Positions 8,643-16,741 are shown, counted from the first letter of the stretch. The stretch is 37,973 nucleotides of DNA from a virus (IMGVR_UViG_3300042691_014315:1-37973); one strand, 5' to 3'. Translations and numbers: made by a program. Notes: generated by a model from the sequence alone, not told the origin.

Positions 8643-8654
8643 AGGGTAACGCAA

Positions 8655-10121
8655 ATGCCTTTAGACACGTCAATCCCGCTTCAGATCGGCAGAGCGCCTC
8701 AGGTTCAGGCGCTTGACCCGATGACGATGTACAACGCCATGCAAGAGCGTCAAATGAACGCTCTGCGGGCGCAAGTGCTCCAACAGCAGATGGCGCAGAA
8801 TGCGCTCACGATGCAGAACACGATGGAAGACCGGCGGGCAGCAGCAGCGCAAGCAGCAGCAGCGCGTGCTGCGCTTGCCCAACGTAAAAATATTTTTAGC
8901 CAATTTGGCACAACTGACGCTGCAATCGGCCAACGCGGTGCTGGCTATAGCGGCACAGGGGTTAACGCCGACCCCTACGCGTACGTTCGCAACCAGCTTA
9001 TTAAAACGGGCGATCTTAGCGCGGCTGAAGACATAGCCAAAGTTCAAAAAGAACAGTTAGCGGGTGAAGAGTCCAAAGCCAAGATACCGGGATTTAAAGC
9101 TACAAGTGAAGAAAATATCGTTAAAGCCCGCGCGGCCAAGATCGGCCAATACGGTGACGCCGTATTGCGCGCGTCCACCCCAGAAGAAGTCTACGCGCTT
9201 ATTGATAGCCATGCCGACACGTTAAAAGAACTTGGGTTTACCGCAGATCAAGCCAAAAAGAATTTTGCTGACCTCGCCGCGCGTTCGGGGTTTGACAACG
9301 CAATCATGCAGTCTGCTAAAGGCGCGATGGCAACGCGTGAGCATTTTGATAAGATGCTTACCGGCCAAGCGGGCCGCACTGAAACAATTACCGGTGCGGA
9401 CGGCACAACGTATGTACTTGACAAAGCTACAGGTATTGCAAAACCCGCTATTGTGGGGGCGCCTGTCGGCGCGGTTGCCGGAACGCCCGCGCCCGCCGGA
9501 ACACCTGCGGTTGCCGAAACACCTGCGACTGCGGGAACGCCGCTTAAAACAGCGCCTAAAGGCCAACTTACTGCGGCGCAAAAAGCGCGGCTTAAAGCCG
9601 AAACATCGGACGATTTTACCGCAGCGACAGAAGCTCTACGTTACATACAGGATATACAACGTAACGTTGAAGGACTTGAAAAAACCGACATAGGCGGTGC
9701 GACGGGGTATCAATCGCTGTTACCTTCTTTCAGTAAAGATACGCTAACCGCTGAAAAAGATTTTAAGAAATTGGAAGGTCAGTTGACGGCTCTTGGGCGC
9801 GCGCTTGCGTCTACAAGCGGTAAACTTGGCAACCTTGCGGTGCAAGAGTATGAGTTTTTAAGGCAACAAGTTGAAGCGTTTGACCCCTATAAAGGTGAAG
9901 AAGCTACGCGCGAGCAACTGGCCAGCATCAACAGCTCTATGCGACGCCTTAGCAACACGGTGCGCGACCGGTATTCAAGGGCGTACGGCAACGAAGATAA
10001 CCCATTCCCGCAATTCCGTGAGTTGCCGGAAATAGTGGGTGAAGAGCCACCGGACGCAAATAAAAAGCCATCGAACCCTATTTTTAACGCAGCAGATGAA
10101 ATCCTTAAGCGGGGTAGATAA
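8655..10121 (+). CDS. P22 gp20-like DNA-ejection protein
   Basis: 488 residues (P22 gp20: 471). The N-terminal third is strongly helical and Gln/Ala-rich (about residues 25-75, with an AAAAQAAAARAALAQ run). A Pro/Ala/Thr linker of short repeats (TPAPAGTPAVAETPATAGTP, about 275-300) separates it from a helical C-terminal part. The assignment comes from length, composition and position between the gp7-like and gp16-like genes; sequence alone would not be decisive. The stop overlaps the next start by one base (TAATG). Confidence 0.65.
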   Translation: MPLDTSIPLQIGRAPQVQALDPMTMYNAMQERQMNALRAQVLQQQMAQNALTMQNTMEDRRAAAAQAAAARAALAQRKNIFSQFGTTDAAIGQRGAGYSGTGVNADPYAYVRNQLIKTGDLSAAEDIAKVQKEQLAGEESKAKIPGFKATSEENIVKARAAKIGQYGDAVLRASTPEEVYALIDSHADTLKELGFTADQAKKNFADLAARSGFDNAIMQSAKGAMATREHFDKMLTGQAGRTETITGADGTTYVLDKATGIAKPAIVGAPVGAVAGTPAPAGTPAVAETPATAGTPLKTAPKGQLTAAQKARLKAETSDDFTAATEALRYIQDIQRNVEGLEKTDIGGATGYQSLLPSFSKDTLTAEKDFKKLEGQLTALGRALASTSGKLGNLAVQEYEFLRQQVEAFDPYKGEEATREQLASINSSMRRLSNTVRDRYSRAYGNEDNPFPQFRELPEIVGEEPPDANKKPSNPIFNAADEILKRGR

Positions 10122-11872
10122 TGGCTTCGGCAGAAGATTACGCACGGTGGATTGTAAACAACGCCGACAAGCAAGGCACACCGGAGTTTGAAACGGTTGC
10201 CAAAGCGTATGAACTTGCACGTGCGGGCAGCTACGGTGAAGAACCACCTAAGTTTCAACCGGAACTCGGCAAGTTAGAAGGGATGCCTAAAACGCGGCGA
10301 GCGGCGTACCGTGTGCCAAGCGCGATGGCAATGCAAGAGATTACATCTGCGGCGGGCGGCCCGGCTGAATTTCTTAGCCAACACGCCAAAGCGTTTGCGC
10401 GCGGTTTTGTAAAATCTCCGGGCGAAACGGCTGATTTGCCGGTTAATCTGTACAATTTAAGCCCCACCACTTTGGCAGGCGTAACACCTACACTGGAACC
10501 GGTAGGTGTTAAAGCAATTGAAGAATCACTTAAGTTAAAACAGACCCCCGCCCAATATGCGCCGACAGAATATTTAGGGTCTTTGGCAGGCGGCGGCATA
10601 ATTGGCGGCGCGGTAAAAGGTGGCGTAGCCACAGCCAACGCGCTGCAAAAATTTTTCCGACCTAAACTTGCTAACTATCTTGCCGCTGCTGATGGTAAAG
10701 GCGGCGAAATTTTGAACTGGTTACAGGGCGCAAAAGAAATTGTGCCGGGCAGTCAACCTACTGTTGCCGAAGCTTTGGCGGCGGCTCCCGACCAAGGCCG
10801 TGCATTTACACGTTTTGCAGGGCTTCAGCCAAGTGGCGCGGGGCAAATACCTGAAGAACTGCGCGCAGCATATAATGTTCGCACAGGGGCGCAAGAAGCC
10901 GCGCGTGAAGCGGCTGTTGGACGCGTTGCGGGTACGCCAATGAGTATGCAAATGGCGGAAGGCCAACGTTTGGCTAAAACAGAGCCGTTATACGAAGCAA
11001 CGCGCGATTTAAACTTACCGGTAGATGTCGCGCCGCTTTCATCAACTATTGATTCGCTTATCGCTGCAAACCCTCGTCAACGAAAAGTTGTCGATAAACT
11101 TGCGTCGGTAAAAGAAAATATTGATGGTATTACAAACGGTCGTGAAGCTGTATCCGCGCTTGACGATCTTAAAACCATGATGAAAGAAGAAAAAGATACG
11201 TTTACGCTTGGCGTGCTCAAGCAAGTTAAAGATGAGTTTGTTAAAACTGTTCCCGGTCTTGAAGAAGCAGAAACGGCGTTTCGTGAAGCTAGCAAGCCGA
11301 TTAATACAATGAACATCGGCGCGTATCTTAAAGATGCTTTGACCGGCGCGCTCCCTGCGGGGACAGAGCGCGCGGGCGCGTACGCAGCCGCGCTCAAAAA
11401 CGCCCCGGCTACGATTAAAAAATCTACCGGACAGGCTCGATTTACGTCACTTAAAGAAGCCGGTGTGCCAGATACAGATATTAAACGACTTACTGACGTA
11501 GCTGAAGACCTTAACCGCTCGTTGGCGGCAAAAAGTCTTCAATCCAAAGGCGGCGCAACAATAACAAAAGACCCAACCGTACCAAAAGCAAACTTGCTTA
11601 ACCGCACGGCGACCTTGTTTAACGAGTTTACATCCATATTGACATCGTATGTCGGGCAAAGAAAAGCGATTGAGATTGCTTTTGAAATGCTTGATCCGAA
11701 AGTCGCCGCAGATGTGCTTGAACAAGCAATGAAAATGGAGGCAAAACAAGCGGCTCGCGCTGCTGCTGCGGCGCGGGTTGGCCCAGTAACGCAAGCTGCA
11801 TCTGTAATCGCCGCACCAATTAACGCTCTCGCCCCTCAAAACCAAAACCAAAATAGCCTCGCAGGTCGATAA
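10121..11872 (+). CDS. P22 gp16-like DNA-ejection protein
   Basis: 583 residues (P22 gp16: 609). A short N-terminal helix (SAEDYARWIVNNADKQGTPE) typical of large ejection proteins is followed by an Ala/Gly-rich, possibly membrane-active segment (about 150-172, LGSLAGGGIIGGAVKGG) and long helical regions. It is the third member of the 7-20-16-like set. In P22 the equivalent protein enters the cell and is needed for DNA entry. No transglycosylase motif was seen. The identification rests on length, order and helical composition. Confidence 0.7.
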   Translation: MASAEDYARWIVNNADKQGTPEFETVAKAYELARAGSYGEEPPKFQPELGKLEGMPKTRRAAYRVPSAMAMQEITSAAGGPAEFLSQHAKAFARGFVKSPGETADLPVNLYNLSPTTLAGVTPTLEPVGVKAIEESLKLKQTPAQYAPTEYLGSLAGGGIIGGAVKGGVATANALQKFFRPKLANYLAAADGKGGEILNWLQGAKEIVPGSQPTVAEALAAAPDQGRAFTRFAGLQPSGAGQIPEELRAAYNVRTGAQEAAREAAVGRVAGTPMSMQMAEGQRLAKTEPLYEATRDLNLPVDVAPLSSTIDSLIAANPRQRKVVDKLASVKENIDGITNGREAVSALDDLKTMMKEEKDTFTLGVLKQVKDEFVKTVPGLEEAETAFREASKPINTMNIGAYLKDALTGALPAGTERAGAYAAALKNAPATIKKSTGQARFTSLKEAGVPDTDIKRLTDVAEDLNRSLAAKSLQSKGGATITKDPTVPKANLLNRTATLFNEFTSILTSYVGQRKAIEIAFEMLDPKVAADVLEQAMKMEAKQAARAAAAARVGPVTQAASVIAAPINALAPQNQNQNSLAGR

Positions 11873-11874
11873 CT

Positions 11875-12108
11875 ATGGATATACAAGTTTTATTTAATGT
11901 CGTCAGCAGTGCTGTTATCGCGGCTATTGGCTGGTTTGCTAGAGAAATTTGGACTGCGTTAGCAGAGCTGCGCAAAGACATCCACAAGATTGAGATTGAT
12001 TTGCCGCGCAACTATACGCGTCGCGATGAGCATCAGGCTTCTATGGACCGCATAGAGGAAATGTTCCGCCGCATATTCGACAAACTTGACGAAAAACAGG
12101 ACAAGTAA
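11875..12108 (+). CDS. small membrane protein, holin-like
   Basis: 77 residues with one membrane segment near the N-terminus (VLFNVVSSAVIAAIGWFAREI, about 5-25 read loosely) followed by an amphipathic charged helix (LAELRKDIHKIEIDLPRNYT) and an acidic/basic C-terminus. This plan (one transmembrane helix, then a coiled-coil tail with the LP..Y.xRDE motif) is common in phage genes near the lysis cassette, some annotated as holins or spanin-like. A 3-TM holin is already present at 13222, so this may be an accessory lysis or virion protein. Stop overlaps the next ATG by one base. Confidence 0.55.
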   Translation: MDIQVLFNVVSSAVIAAIGWFAREIWTALAELRKDIHKIEIDLPRNYTRRDEHQASMDRIEEMFRRIFDKLDEKQDK

Positions 12109-12665
12109 TGGCGAACTACCTCGCTCCATCGCCCAAAAGTTCGTTCTTGAAGTCGTTGTACGACACGCTTGCACAGACGGCTGCGCGGGGTAAGACACTT
12201 ACGAGCGAAGACCTCGCGTCGTACATGGACGCCATCAAGAAGCATTTGTCGGACACCGCCGAGAACTTGCCAACAACGGAAGAGAATATAAATGCTCTTC
12301 GTCGCGGCGCGTCCAATGTCTATGACAAACTGAGCGAAGGCGCGGGCGCTGTTGCTGGCGGTCTGGGCCGCATGGCCGACATGGCGACGCGCGAAGGTGC
12401 GGGCGTGCGTGACCAGATCATGCAGCGTTATGGACAACTGACAAAGCCGACCATACCGCAGGCGCAAAACCCGATGGGTGGCTATCGTGGGCCGTATGAT
12501 GCGCCCGAGCCGGAGGTGTCGCTCTACATGGCACCGGACGGCAGCGGGCAGATGTGGCCGCGTGAAAAGATTGAAGCCTACTATGTTGCGCTGCAAGATG
12601 CGTACGGTCAGAGCACAGGCGCTGCGCCGTCGCGTGCTGCGTTCCGGCGTCGTCAACAAAGGTAA
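12108..12665 (+). CDS. hypothetical protein downstream of ejection genes
   Basis: 185 residues, helical and Ala/Lys-rich in the first half (LTSEDLASYMDAIKKHLSDT, then GGLGRMADMATREGAGVRDQ), with a flexible Pro/Gly-rich segment (about 115-145) and a basic C-terminus (RAAFRRRQQR). I do not recognise it. It is coupled to the membrane-protein gene by a one-base overlap. Its composition would suit a minor virion or ejection-associated protein, but that is only inference. Confidence 0.5.
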   Translation: MANYLAPSPKSSFLKSLYDTLAQTAARGKTLTSEDLASYMDAIKKHLSDTAENLPTTEENINALRRGASNVYDKLSEGAGAVAGGLGRMADMATREGAGVRDQIMQRYGQLTKPTIPQAQNPMGGYRGPYDAPEPEVSLYMAPDGSGQMWPREKIEAYYVALQDAYGQSTGAAPSRAAFRRRQQR

Positions 12666-12671
12666 TTGCAC

Positions 12672-13220
12672 ATGGCTTTTGGTATCGCTGACGCAGTAGG
12701 CGCGGGGCTCAAGGTTTTTAACGCGCCCAAATATAAACTGTGCAGCGTTTGCGATTGCTATAAACCAACAACGCATTTTCACTACAGAAAAGACAACAAA
12801 AAATATCGTACAGATTGCGATAGCTGTAGATCGGCGAAGCACAAAAAATACTATAGAGAACAATATAAAGAAACTGCAAAAACTAAATCGCGGCAATTTA
12901 GAGAGCGCGACCAAAGACTTGCGCTGTTATCATCAGCGCGGCATAGCGCACGGATTAAAAAACTTAATTTTAATCTAACGCTTGAAGATATAGAAATACC
13001 TGAGTTTTGTCCTTTTTTAGGCATAAAACTGACAAACATACAGGGTAAAGGCCGCGTAGATTCTAATGCGTCTGTTGATAGAATTGACCCGACAAACGGC
13101 TACGTTAAAGGAAACGTACAAATACTGTCCTTACGAGCAAATTTTATGAAACGCGATGCAAGCCAACAAGAACTTGTCACGTTCTGCAAAAACGTTTTAA
13201 AAATATTTGGTGAGGTGTAA
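12672..13220 (+). CDS. HNH-type endonuclease with holin-like N-terminus
   Basis: 182 residues from ATG 12672 (ribosome site AAAGG at 12658). After the first ~17 residues there is a zinc-ribbon (CSVCDCYKP...CDSCRSAKHKKYY), a basic helix, and the C-terminal motif SVDRIDPTNGYVKGNVQILS, typical of phage HNH homing endonucleases. The opening MAFGIADAVGAGLKVFN is a diverged copy of the opening of the holin that follows (MAFGLGEAVGAAFKVLD): the endonuclease has apparently been fused to the 5' end of a holin gene. Base composition is clearly more AT-rich than the neighbours, as expected for a mobile gene. It ends two bases before the holin start. Confidence 0.8.
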   Translation: MAFGIADAVGAGLKVFNAPKYKLCSVCDCYKPTTHFHYRKDNKKYRTDCDSCRSAKHKKYYREQYKETAKTKSRQFRERDQRLALLSSARHSARIKKLNFNLTLEDIEIPEFCPFLGIKLTNIQGKGRVDSNASVDRIDPTNGYVKGNVQILSLRANFMKRDASQQELVTFCKNVLKIFGEV

Positions 13221-13221
13221 C

Positions 13222-13617
13222 ATGGCATTTGGCTTGGGTGAAGCTGTTGGTGCAGCGTTCAAAGTTTTGGACAAATTCATACCCGACCCCGCGGCGAAGG
13301 CCGAGGCCGAAAAGGAACTGCGTGATGCACTTCTTACATGGGATAGCAAACAGGCTGACATTGGCATTGCCGAAGCGCAGAACCCGAATCTTTGGGTATC
13401 TGGCGCTCGCCCTGCTTTGCTATGGATATGCGCTGTGGGTTATGGTTGGCATTATATCCTCTACCCCGCTCTTTTCTTTCTAGGTTCCGTGTTCCACGTC
13501 ACCGGTATGCCAACGAAGTCAGGTATTGATGGCGGTCTGTTCGAGCTGGCCATCGCGCTGCTCGGGCTGGGTGGGCTGAGAACCTACGAAAAAATCAAAG
13601 GGGTTGCACGGCAATGA
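13222..13617 (+). CDS. holin, GTA-type three-transmembrane family
   Basis: 131 residues from ATG 13222 with a GAGGTG ribosome site. The pattern matches the 3-TM holin family first noted in gene transfer agents: an N-terminal amphipathic helix (AVGAAFKVLDKFIPDPAAKA), a charged helix with the WDSKQADIGIAEAQNPN element, then membrane segments (PALLWICAVGYGWHYILYPA, ALFFLGSVF, FELAIALLGLGGL). It should make the inner-membrane lesion that lets the endolysin reach the cell wall. Its last four bases overlap the endolysin start (ATGA). Confidence 0.8.
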   Translation: MAFGLGEAVGAAFKVLDKFIPDPAAKAEAEKELRDALLTWDSKQADIGIAEAQNPNLWVSGARPALLWICAVGYGWHYILYPALFFLGSVFHVTGMPTKSGIDGGLFELAIALLGLGGLRTYEKIKGVARQ

Positions 13618-14000
13618 GACTGCTTGATGCACGGTCGCTCAAACGTCTTGAAGGCGTGCACGACGATCTCGTGAAAGTCGTCAAACTTGCGTTCGATCTG
13701 TCCCCCAACGTCTTTATTGTGACCGAAGGCTTACGCACGCTTGAGCGGCAAAAACAACTCTTGGCCGCAGGCGCGTCTCAGACGTTGCGTTCGCGTCACC
13801 TGACCGGCCACGCGGTTGATCTGGCTGTCAAAGTCGGCGACGAGGTGCGCTGGGACTGGCCGCTCTACCGCGCGCTGGCTGTTGTTATGAAAGACGCAGC
13901 CAACCAACTTGAGATACCGCTTGAATGGGGCGGCGATTGGAAAAGTTTGGTTGATGGCCCGCATTATCAATTGCCGTGGAAAGAATACCCCGTCACATGA
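13614..14000 (+). CDS. endolysin, M15-type peptidase
   Basis: 128 residues. The metal-binding pattern of M15/VanY-like endopeptidases is visible: S60-R-H62-L-T-G-H-A-V-D69, then EWGGDWKSLVDGPHYQLP (about 104-121) with D114 and H117. Such enzymes cut the L-Ala-D-Glu or D-Ala peptide bonds of peptidoglycan. No signal peptide or wall-binding domain is present, so export depends on the holin upstream. The gene starts in the holin stop (ATGA) and its end overlaps, tail to tail, the first minus-strand gene by 8 bases. Confidence 0.88.
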   Translation: MRLLDARSLKRLEGVHDDLVKVVKLAFDLSPNVFIVTEGLRTLERQKQLLAAGASQTLRSRHLTGHAVDLAVKVGDEVRWDWPLYRALAVVMKDAANQLEIPLEWGGDWKSLVDGPHYQLPWKEYPVT

Positions 14001-14193
14001 TCGGCTTGTCTGACCGCACGCCAATCAGCTCTTCCCGCTCGCGCTGCGCGCGCAGTACGGTGAACTTTTGGTGAAGGCGGGTCAGGATCGTGGGGCGCTT
14101 GTATGTTTCAAACTCCTGCACGATCATCTCGCGTAGTTCTTCTTCGGTCTTGTGATTGATTATGCGGTTCATGTCGCGCCAAGTCAGTTTCAT
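13993..14193 (-). CDS. small protein coupled to SNF2 helicase
   Basis: 66 residues, mostly one or two helices with mixed charge (WRDMNRIINHKTEEELREMI, RPTILTRLHQKFTVLRAQRE). Its ATG overlaps the stop of the SNF2-type helicase (ATGA), so it is the last gene of this minus-strand operon. I recognise no family. It may be a helper of the helicase or a small DNA-binding protein; that is inference from coupling only. Confidence 0.55.
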   Translation of the reverse strand: MKLTWRDMNRIINHKTEEELREMIVQEFETYKRPTILTRLHQKFTVLRAQREREELIGVRSDKPIM

Positions 14194-15485
14194 TTTAAAG
14201 CCTCTAATGCTACGTCAGAAATTCCGCGCTTGTCATGCAAAGCGCCCCAGATGCGTTCGTCCACGGTTTCGTTCGTCAAGAAAACATAACACCAGACGTC
14301 GTGCTGCTGCCCGCCGCGATGAAGACGACCGACCGTCTGTTCGTAAAGTTCCAAAGACCACGGCAATGACAAGAACACAATATGACAGCCGCCGTGCTGA
14401 AGATTGAGCCCGTGACCGGCTGACTTCGGGTGCACCAGCAGCAGCGGTATCTTGCCAGCGTTCCAGTTATCCACAGCATTTTCATCATCTAGCGTTTTTG
14501 CCTGTGGATAACGTCGCTTTAGCTCATCCAATTCCTCACGGTATCCGTACGCGATGATCGTGTTCGCGTGCTGGTTCTCATCTAATAATTCGTCAAGCCT
14601 ATCAAACTTATGGTGACTGATCCATTTGGTCTTGTCGCCGTATACAAACCCCGACGCCATCTGTTGCAGCTTTGACGTGACCACCGCGGCGTTGACCGCT
14701 ATGGCCTGCGTGTCGGGGAACTGCACCACAAAGTCGCGCTTCATCGTGTTGTAGTCGTTCATGTCCATGTCGCACTTGACCTCGACGACGTGGAGCGGCG
14801 GCAGTTTGTCTTTGTACTCGCCCGGCTCCAGCACGAACGTCGCGGGCTTGATGCGCTGCATGACCTGTTCGAGCGCGCCGTTGCGCGGCTCCCACTGGCC
14901 GTACTCTTGGTTGAGGCAAAAGAAGTATTGCTGCAAGAATGCGCCCTTCGACCGCCCGAGCAGACGCTGGTCAATGATCTTGCATTGACCAAACACGTCC
15001 TCAAGCCCGTTTGACGTGAAGCTGCCGGTCAACCCCCACCTGATCGGTATCTGGTCGATCACCTTGGCGAGCGCCTTGAACCGAGCGCCTGACGGGTTCT
15101 TAAGCCGCGTCAACTCGTCAAACACAATAATGTCAAACTTTAATTTTTCTGTGGATAACTGTTGCAGGGTGTCATAGTTTGCCACGACGATGTGCGTCGG
15201 GGCGTCAAGCGCCGCTTTACGCTGTTTCGGCGTCCCGACCGCGACCGACAAAGCAAGCTCTGGCGTCCATTTGCGGCACTCGGTCGGCCAGACGTCTACA
15301 CAGACGCGCTTTGGAGCCAACACAAGCACGCGGTTTGCGTGGCCGTCGCGGAGCATGTCGCGTATGGCGACTAGCGTCAGCGCGGTCTTGCCCGCCCCGA
15401 CCGGCGCAAGAACCATCGCGCGGTCATGCTCAAACAGGAAGTCAGCGGCCTGGTTTTGGTATGGACGCAAGGATAGCACGGCCAA
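14190..15485 (-). CDS. SNF2/DEAD-type DNA helicase
   Basis: 431 residues. SF2 motifs in order: RPYQNQAADF (Q-like, 7-16), Walker A APVGAGKT (27-34), VLAPKRV (Ia), motif II FDELTRLKN (122-130, DEL in place of DEAH), motif III GLTGSF, and C-terminal SAGHGLNLQ (V) and EQTVGRLHRGGQ (VI). This is the short SNF2-like helicase that accompanies VRR-NUC, DUF2800 and PolA genes in many phages, presumably in replication or recombination. The start is taken as TTG 15485 because GGAG lies five bases upstream; a GTG at 15479 is possible. It overlaps the end of the methyltransferase by 44 bases. Confidence 0.88.
   Translation of the reverse strand: MAVLSLRPYQNQAADFLFEHDRAMVLAPVGAGKTALTLVAIRDMLRDGHANRVLVLAPKRVCVDVWPTECRKWTPELALSVAVGTPKQRKAALDAPTHIVVANYDTLQQLSTEKLKFDIIVFDELTRLKNPSGARFKALAKVIDQIPIRWGLTGSFTSNGLEDVFGQCKIIDQRLLGRSKGAFLQQYFFCLNQEYGQWEPRNGALEQVMQRIKPATFVLEPGEYKDKLPPLHVVEVKCDMDMNDYNTMKRDFVVQFPDTQAIAVNAAVVTSKLQQMASGFVYGDKTKWISHHKFDRLDELLDENQHANTIIAYGYREELDELKRRYPQAKTLDDENAVDNWNAGKIPLLLVHPKSAGHGLNLQHGGCHIVFLSLPWSLELYEQTVGRLHRGGQQHDVWCYVFLTNETVDERIWGALHDKRGISDVALEALK
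14467..14511. promoter_or_regulatory. inverted pair of perfect DnaA boxes
   Basis: TTATCCACA at 14467-14475 and its complement TGTGGATAA at 14503-14511, 27 bases apart, both exact matches to the classical DnaA box. A third exact copy (TGTGGATAA) is at 15150-15158. All lie inside the helicase gene and in different codon phases, so a repeated protein motif does not explain them. Near matches, one mismatch each, flank the divergent intergenic region (16744-16752 and 16798-16806). Whether the host DnaA or the phage DnaA-like protein (24645-25121) uses them is unknown. Confidence 0.4.
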
Positions 15486-16491
15486 TTAACTCCGGTATTT
15501 GGGGGACTACGGCGTTCCCGAGCTGCTTAAGTCTGTCCACCCGTCCGGGAACCCCATTAGCCACTCGACCCACGTCGGGTTCAACTGCCCACCAGCGTGC
15601 GTCGCCAACGTCTTGGTGTTCCTCGCTAGTTCCGCAGGTGATTTGCCATTGTCTTTCCAATCGCGCGCGCAAGGTGTCGGTAACAACACCGCGTCGTTCA
15701 AGTTCTGCGACCATCCCTGCTCGCGCTTGCGTATGGCTCGCGGGCTGTCTGGGTTGTCCCCGCTCCGGTAATCCCCCGCTTGTGGGGTAGGCCACAGTTT
15801 TACCGCCATCCCCAAATCCACATTCTTGCCCCTCGCTAACTCTTTTTCTGCCCCTTCTAGCGTCCGAGAACCCTTGGCGCCGTCCGTTGCCCGAGGTGTT
15901 GGCCACATTTGAGCGTAACCCGCTAAATTCATCGTAAATCGTTTTCCCGCTTTGGTTGTTGGAGAGTTGTGATTCGGACCGCCCGTGGACGCTGTTGGCG
16001 TTGGGATAGGCGATGATCCAAATTCGGTCCCTGCGGTGAGGAGCGCCAACGGCGGAAGCGGGGATACAATGCCATTCTGCATCATACCCGATCTCAGAGA
16101 GTGACCAGAGAACTTGGTCCAATCCGCGAGATCGAAGGGCTGAAACGTTTTCGGCGATGACATACGACGGGCGGATTTCTTTGATAAGGCGGTGGAACTC
16201 AAACCAGAGACCGCTTCTGGCTCCGGCGAGACCGGCACCTTTACCGGCAACGCTGATGTCCTGACAAGGAAATCCGCCAACGATGATGTCAATTTTTTCA
16301 TTGATTTGATCCCCCGTCAGTGCTGATACATCTTCAAAAATTGGTACGTCAGGCCAGTGTTTTTTAAGAACAAGCCGCGCTTTTTTGTCTATTTCGCAGA
16401 ACGCTACAGTCTCAAACCCCCCTGTGCGCTCAAGCCCAAGCGAGAACCCGCCGATCCCGCTAAATAAATCCAATACTTTTAATCCACTCAT
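15442..16491 (-). CDS. C5-cytosine DNA methyltransferase
   Basis: 349 residues with all core motifs: I DLFSGIGGFSLG (8-19, AdoMet binding), IV GGFPCQDIS (72-80, catalytic Cys76), VI ENV (114-116), VIII PHRRDRIWIIA (151-161), a target-recognition region (about 165-300) and IX/X RVDRLKQLGNAVVPQI near the end. It methylates C5 of cytosine in an unknown target, probably to escape host restriction; no partner restriction endonuclease is visible. The ribosome site AAGGA precedes ATG 16491. The gene overlaps the VRR-NUC gene by 32 bases and the helicase by 44, so the three form one operon. A long second reading frame lies inside it. Confidence 0.92.
   Translation of the reverse strand: MSGLKVLDLFSGIGGFSLGLERTGGFETVAFCEIDKKARLVLKKHWPDVPIFEDVSALTGDQINEKIDIIVGGFPCQDISVAGKGAGLAGARSGLWFEFHRLIKEIRPSYVIAENVSALRSRGLDQVLWSLSEIGYDAEWHCIPASAVGAPHRRDRIWIIAYPNANSVHGRSESQLSNNQSGKTIYDEFSGLRSNVANTSGNGRRQGFSDARRGRKRVSEGQECGFGDGGKTVAYPTSGGLPERGQPRQPASHTQARAGMVAELERRGVVTDTLRARLERQWQITCGTSEEHQDVGDARWWAVEPDVGRVANGVPGRVDRLKQLGNAVVPQIPELIGRAILASIPKPGR
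15507..16301 (-). CDS. possible overlapping gene inside the methyltransferase (+1 frame)
   Basis: A 264-codon frame lies wholly inside the methyltransferase on the same strand. Its product contains DLADWTKFSGHSLRSGMMQN, LPPLALLTAGTEFGSSPIPT, four spaced repeats of the form PTPxAxD/T (PIPTPTAST, MWPTPRATDG, LWPTPQAGDY, LLPTPCARDW) and an end LNPTWVEWLMGFPDGWTDLS. From memory, very similar sequences are deposited as separate or C-terminal 'DNA methyltransferase' proteins in many phages and bacteria. The same bases encode the conserved motif IX/X region of the enzyme in the main frame, so this frame could be a by-product of that conservation. I saw no strong ribosome site at ATG 16301. Existence as a protein is uncertain. 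Confidence 0.4.
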   Translation of the reverse strand: MKKLTSSLADFLVRTSALPVKVPVSPEPEAVSGLSSTALSKKSARRMSSPKTFQPFDLADWTKFSGHSLRSGMMQNGIVSPLPPLALLTAGTEFGSSPIPTPTASTGGPNHNSPTTKAGKRFTMNLAGYAQMWPTPRATDGAKGSRTLEGAEKELARGKNVDLGMAVKLWPTPQAGDYRSGDNPDSPRAIRKREQGWSQNLNDAVLLPTPCARDWKDNGKSPAELARNTKTLATHAGGQLNPTWVEWLMGFPDGWTDLSSSGTP

Positions 16492-16741
16492 CTACATTTT
16501 CCTTAGACCACACTACTGTATAGTTCTGTTTCAACCTGAACATTTCCGTTGCGAACGCGCGTTGCAATGGCGAGATCGTGCCGCCAACCGTCTTAATCTC
16601 AACGAACCATGTTGAGCCGTCTGGCAGGCAGGCGATACGGTCAGATACGCCGCGATGGGCGGGGGACGTGAACTTGTACGTCCGACCGCCAATGTCCTCG
16701 ACGCGCTTTTTAAAATACTGCTCTACGTGTTTTTCCAACAT
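16460..16741 (-). CDS. VRR-NUC domain nuclease
   Basis: 93 residues from ATG 16741 (starts further upstream, up to 16777, are possible). The short VRR-NUC fold of the PD-(D/E)XK superfamily is clear: HRGVSDRIACLPDGSTWFVE with D34, then E48-I-K50 and GGTISPLQR with Q60. Stand-alone VRR-NUC proteins occur in many phages next to SNF2 helicases and PolA; they are structure-selective nucleases probably acting on replication or recombination intermediates. It is the first gene of the minus-strand operon that continues with the methyltransferase and helicase. Confidence 0.88.
   Translation of the reverse strand: MLEKHVEQYFKKRVEDIGGRTYKFTSPAHRGVSDRIACLPDGSTWFVEIKTVGGTISPLQRAFATEMFRLKQNYTVVWSKENVDEWIKSIGFI

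Noticed and set aside
9222-9581. 119-codon minus-strand Arg/Cys-rich frame
   Set aside because: Arises from antisense reading of the Pro/Ala/Thr linker repeats in the gp20-like gene.
12672-13220. Possibility that this HNH gene lies in an intron of the holin gene
   Set aside because: The downstream holin has its own full N-terminus and ribosome site, and I could not draw intron-core pairings around the HNH gene; a free-standing fused gene fits better.
16385-16615. 76-codon plus-strand frame opposite the methyltransferase start
   Set aside because: No ribosome site and covers two minus-strand genes with clear catalytic motifs.
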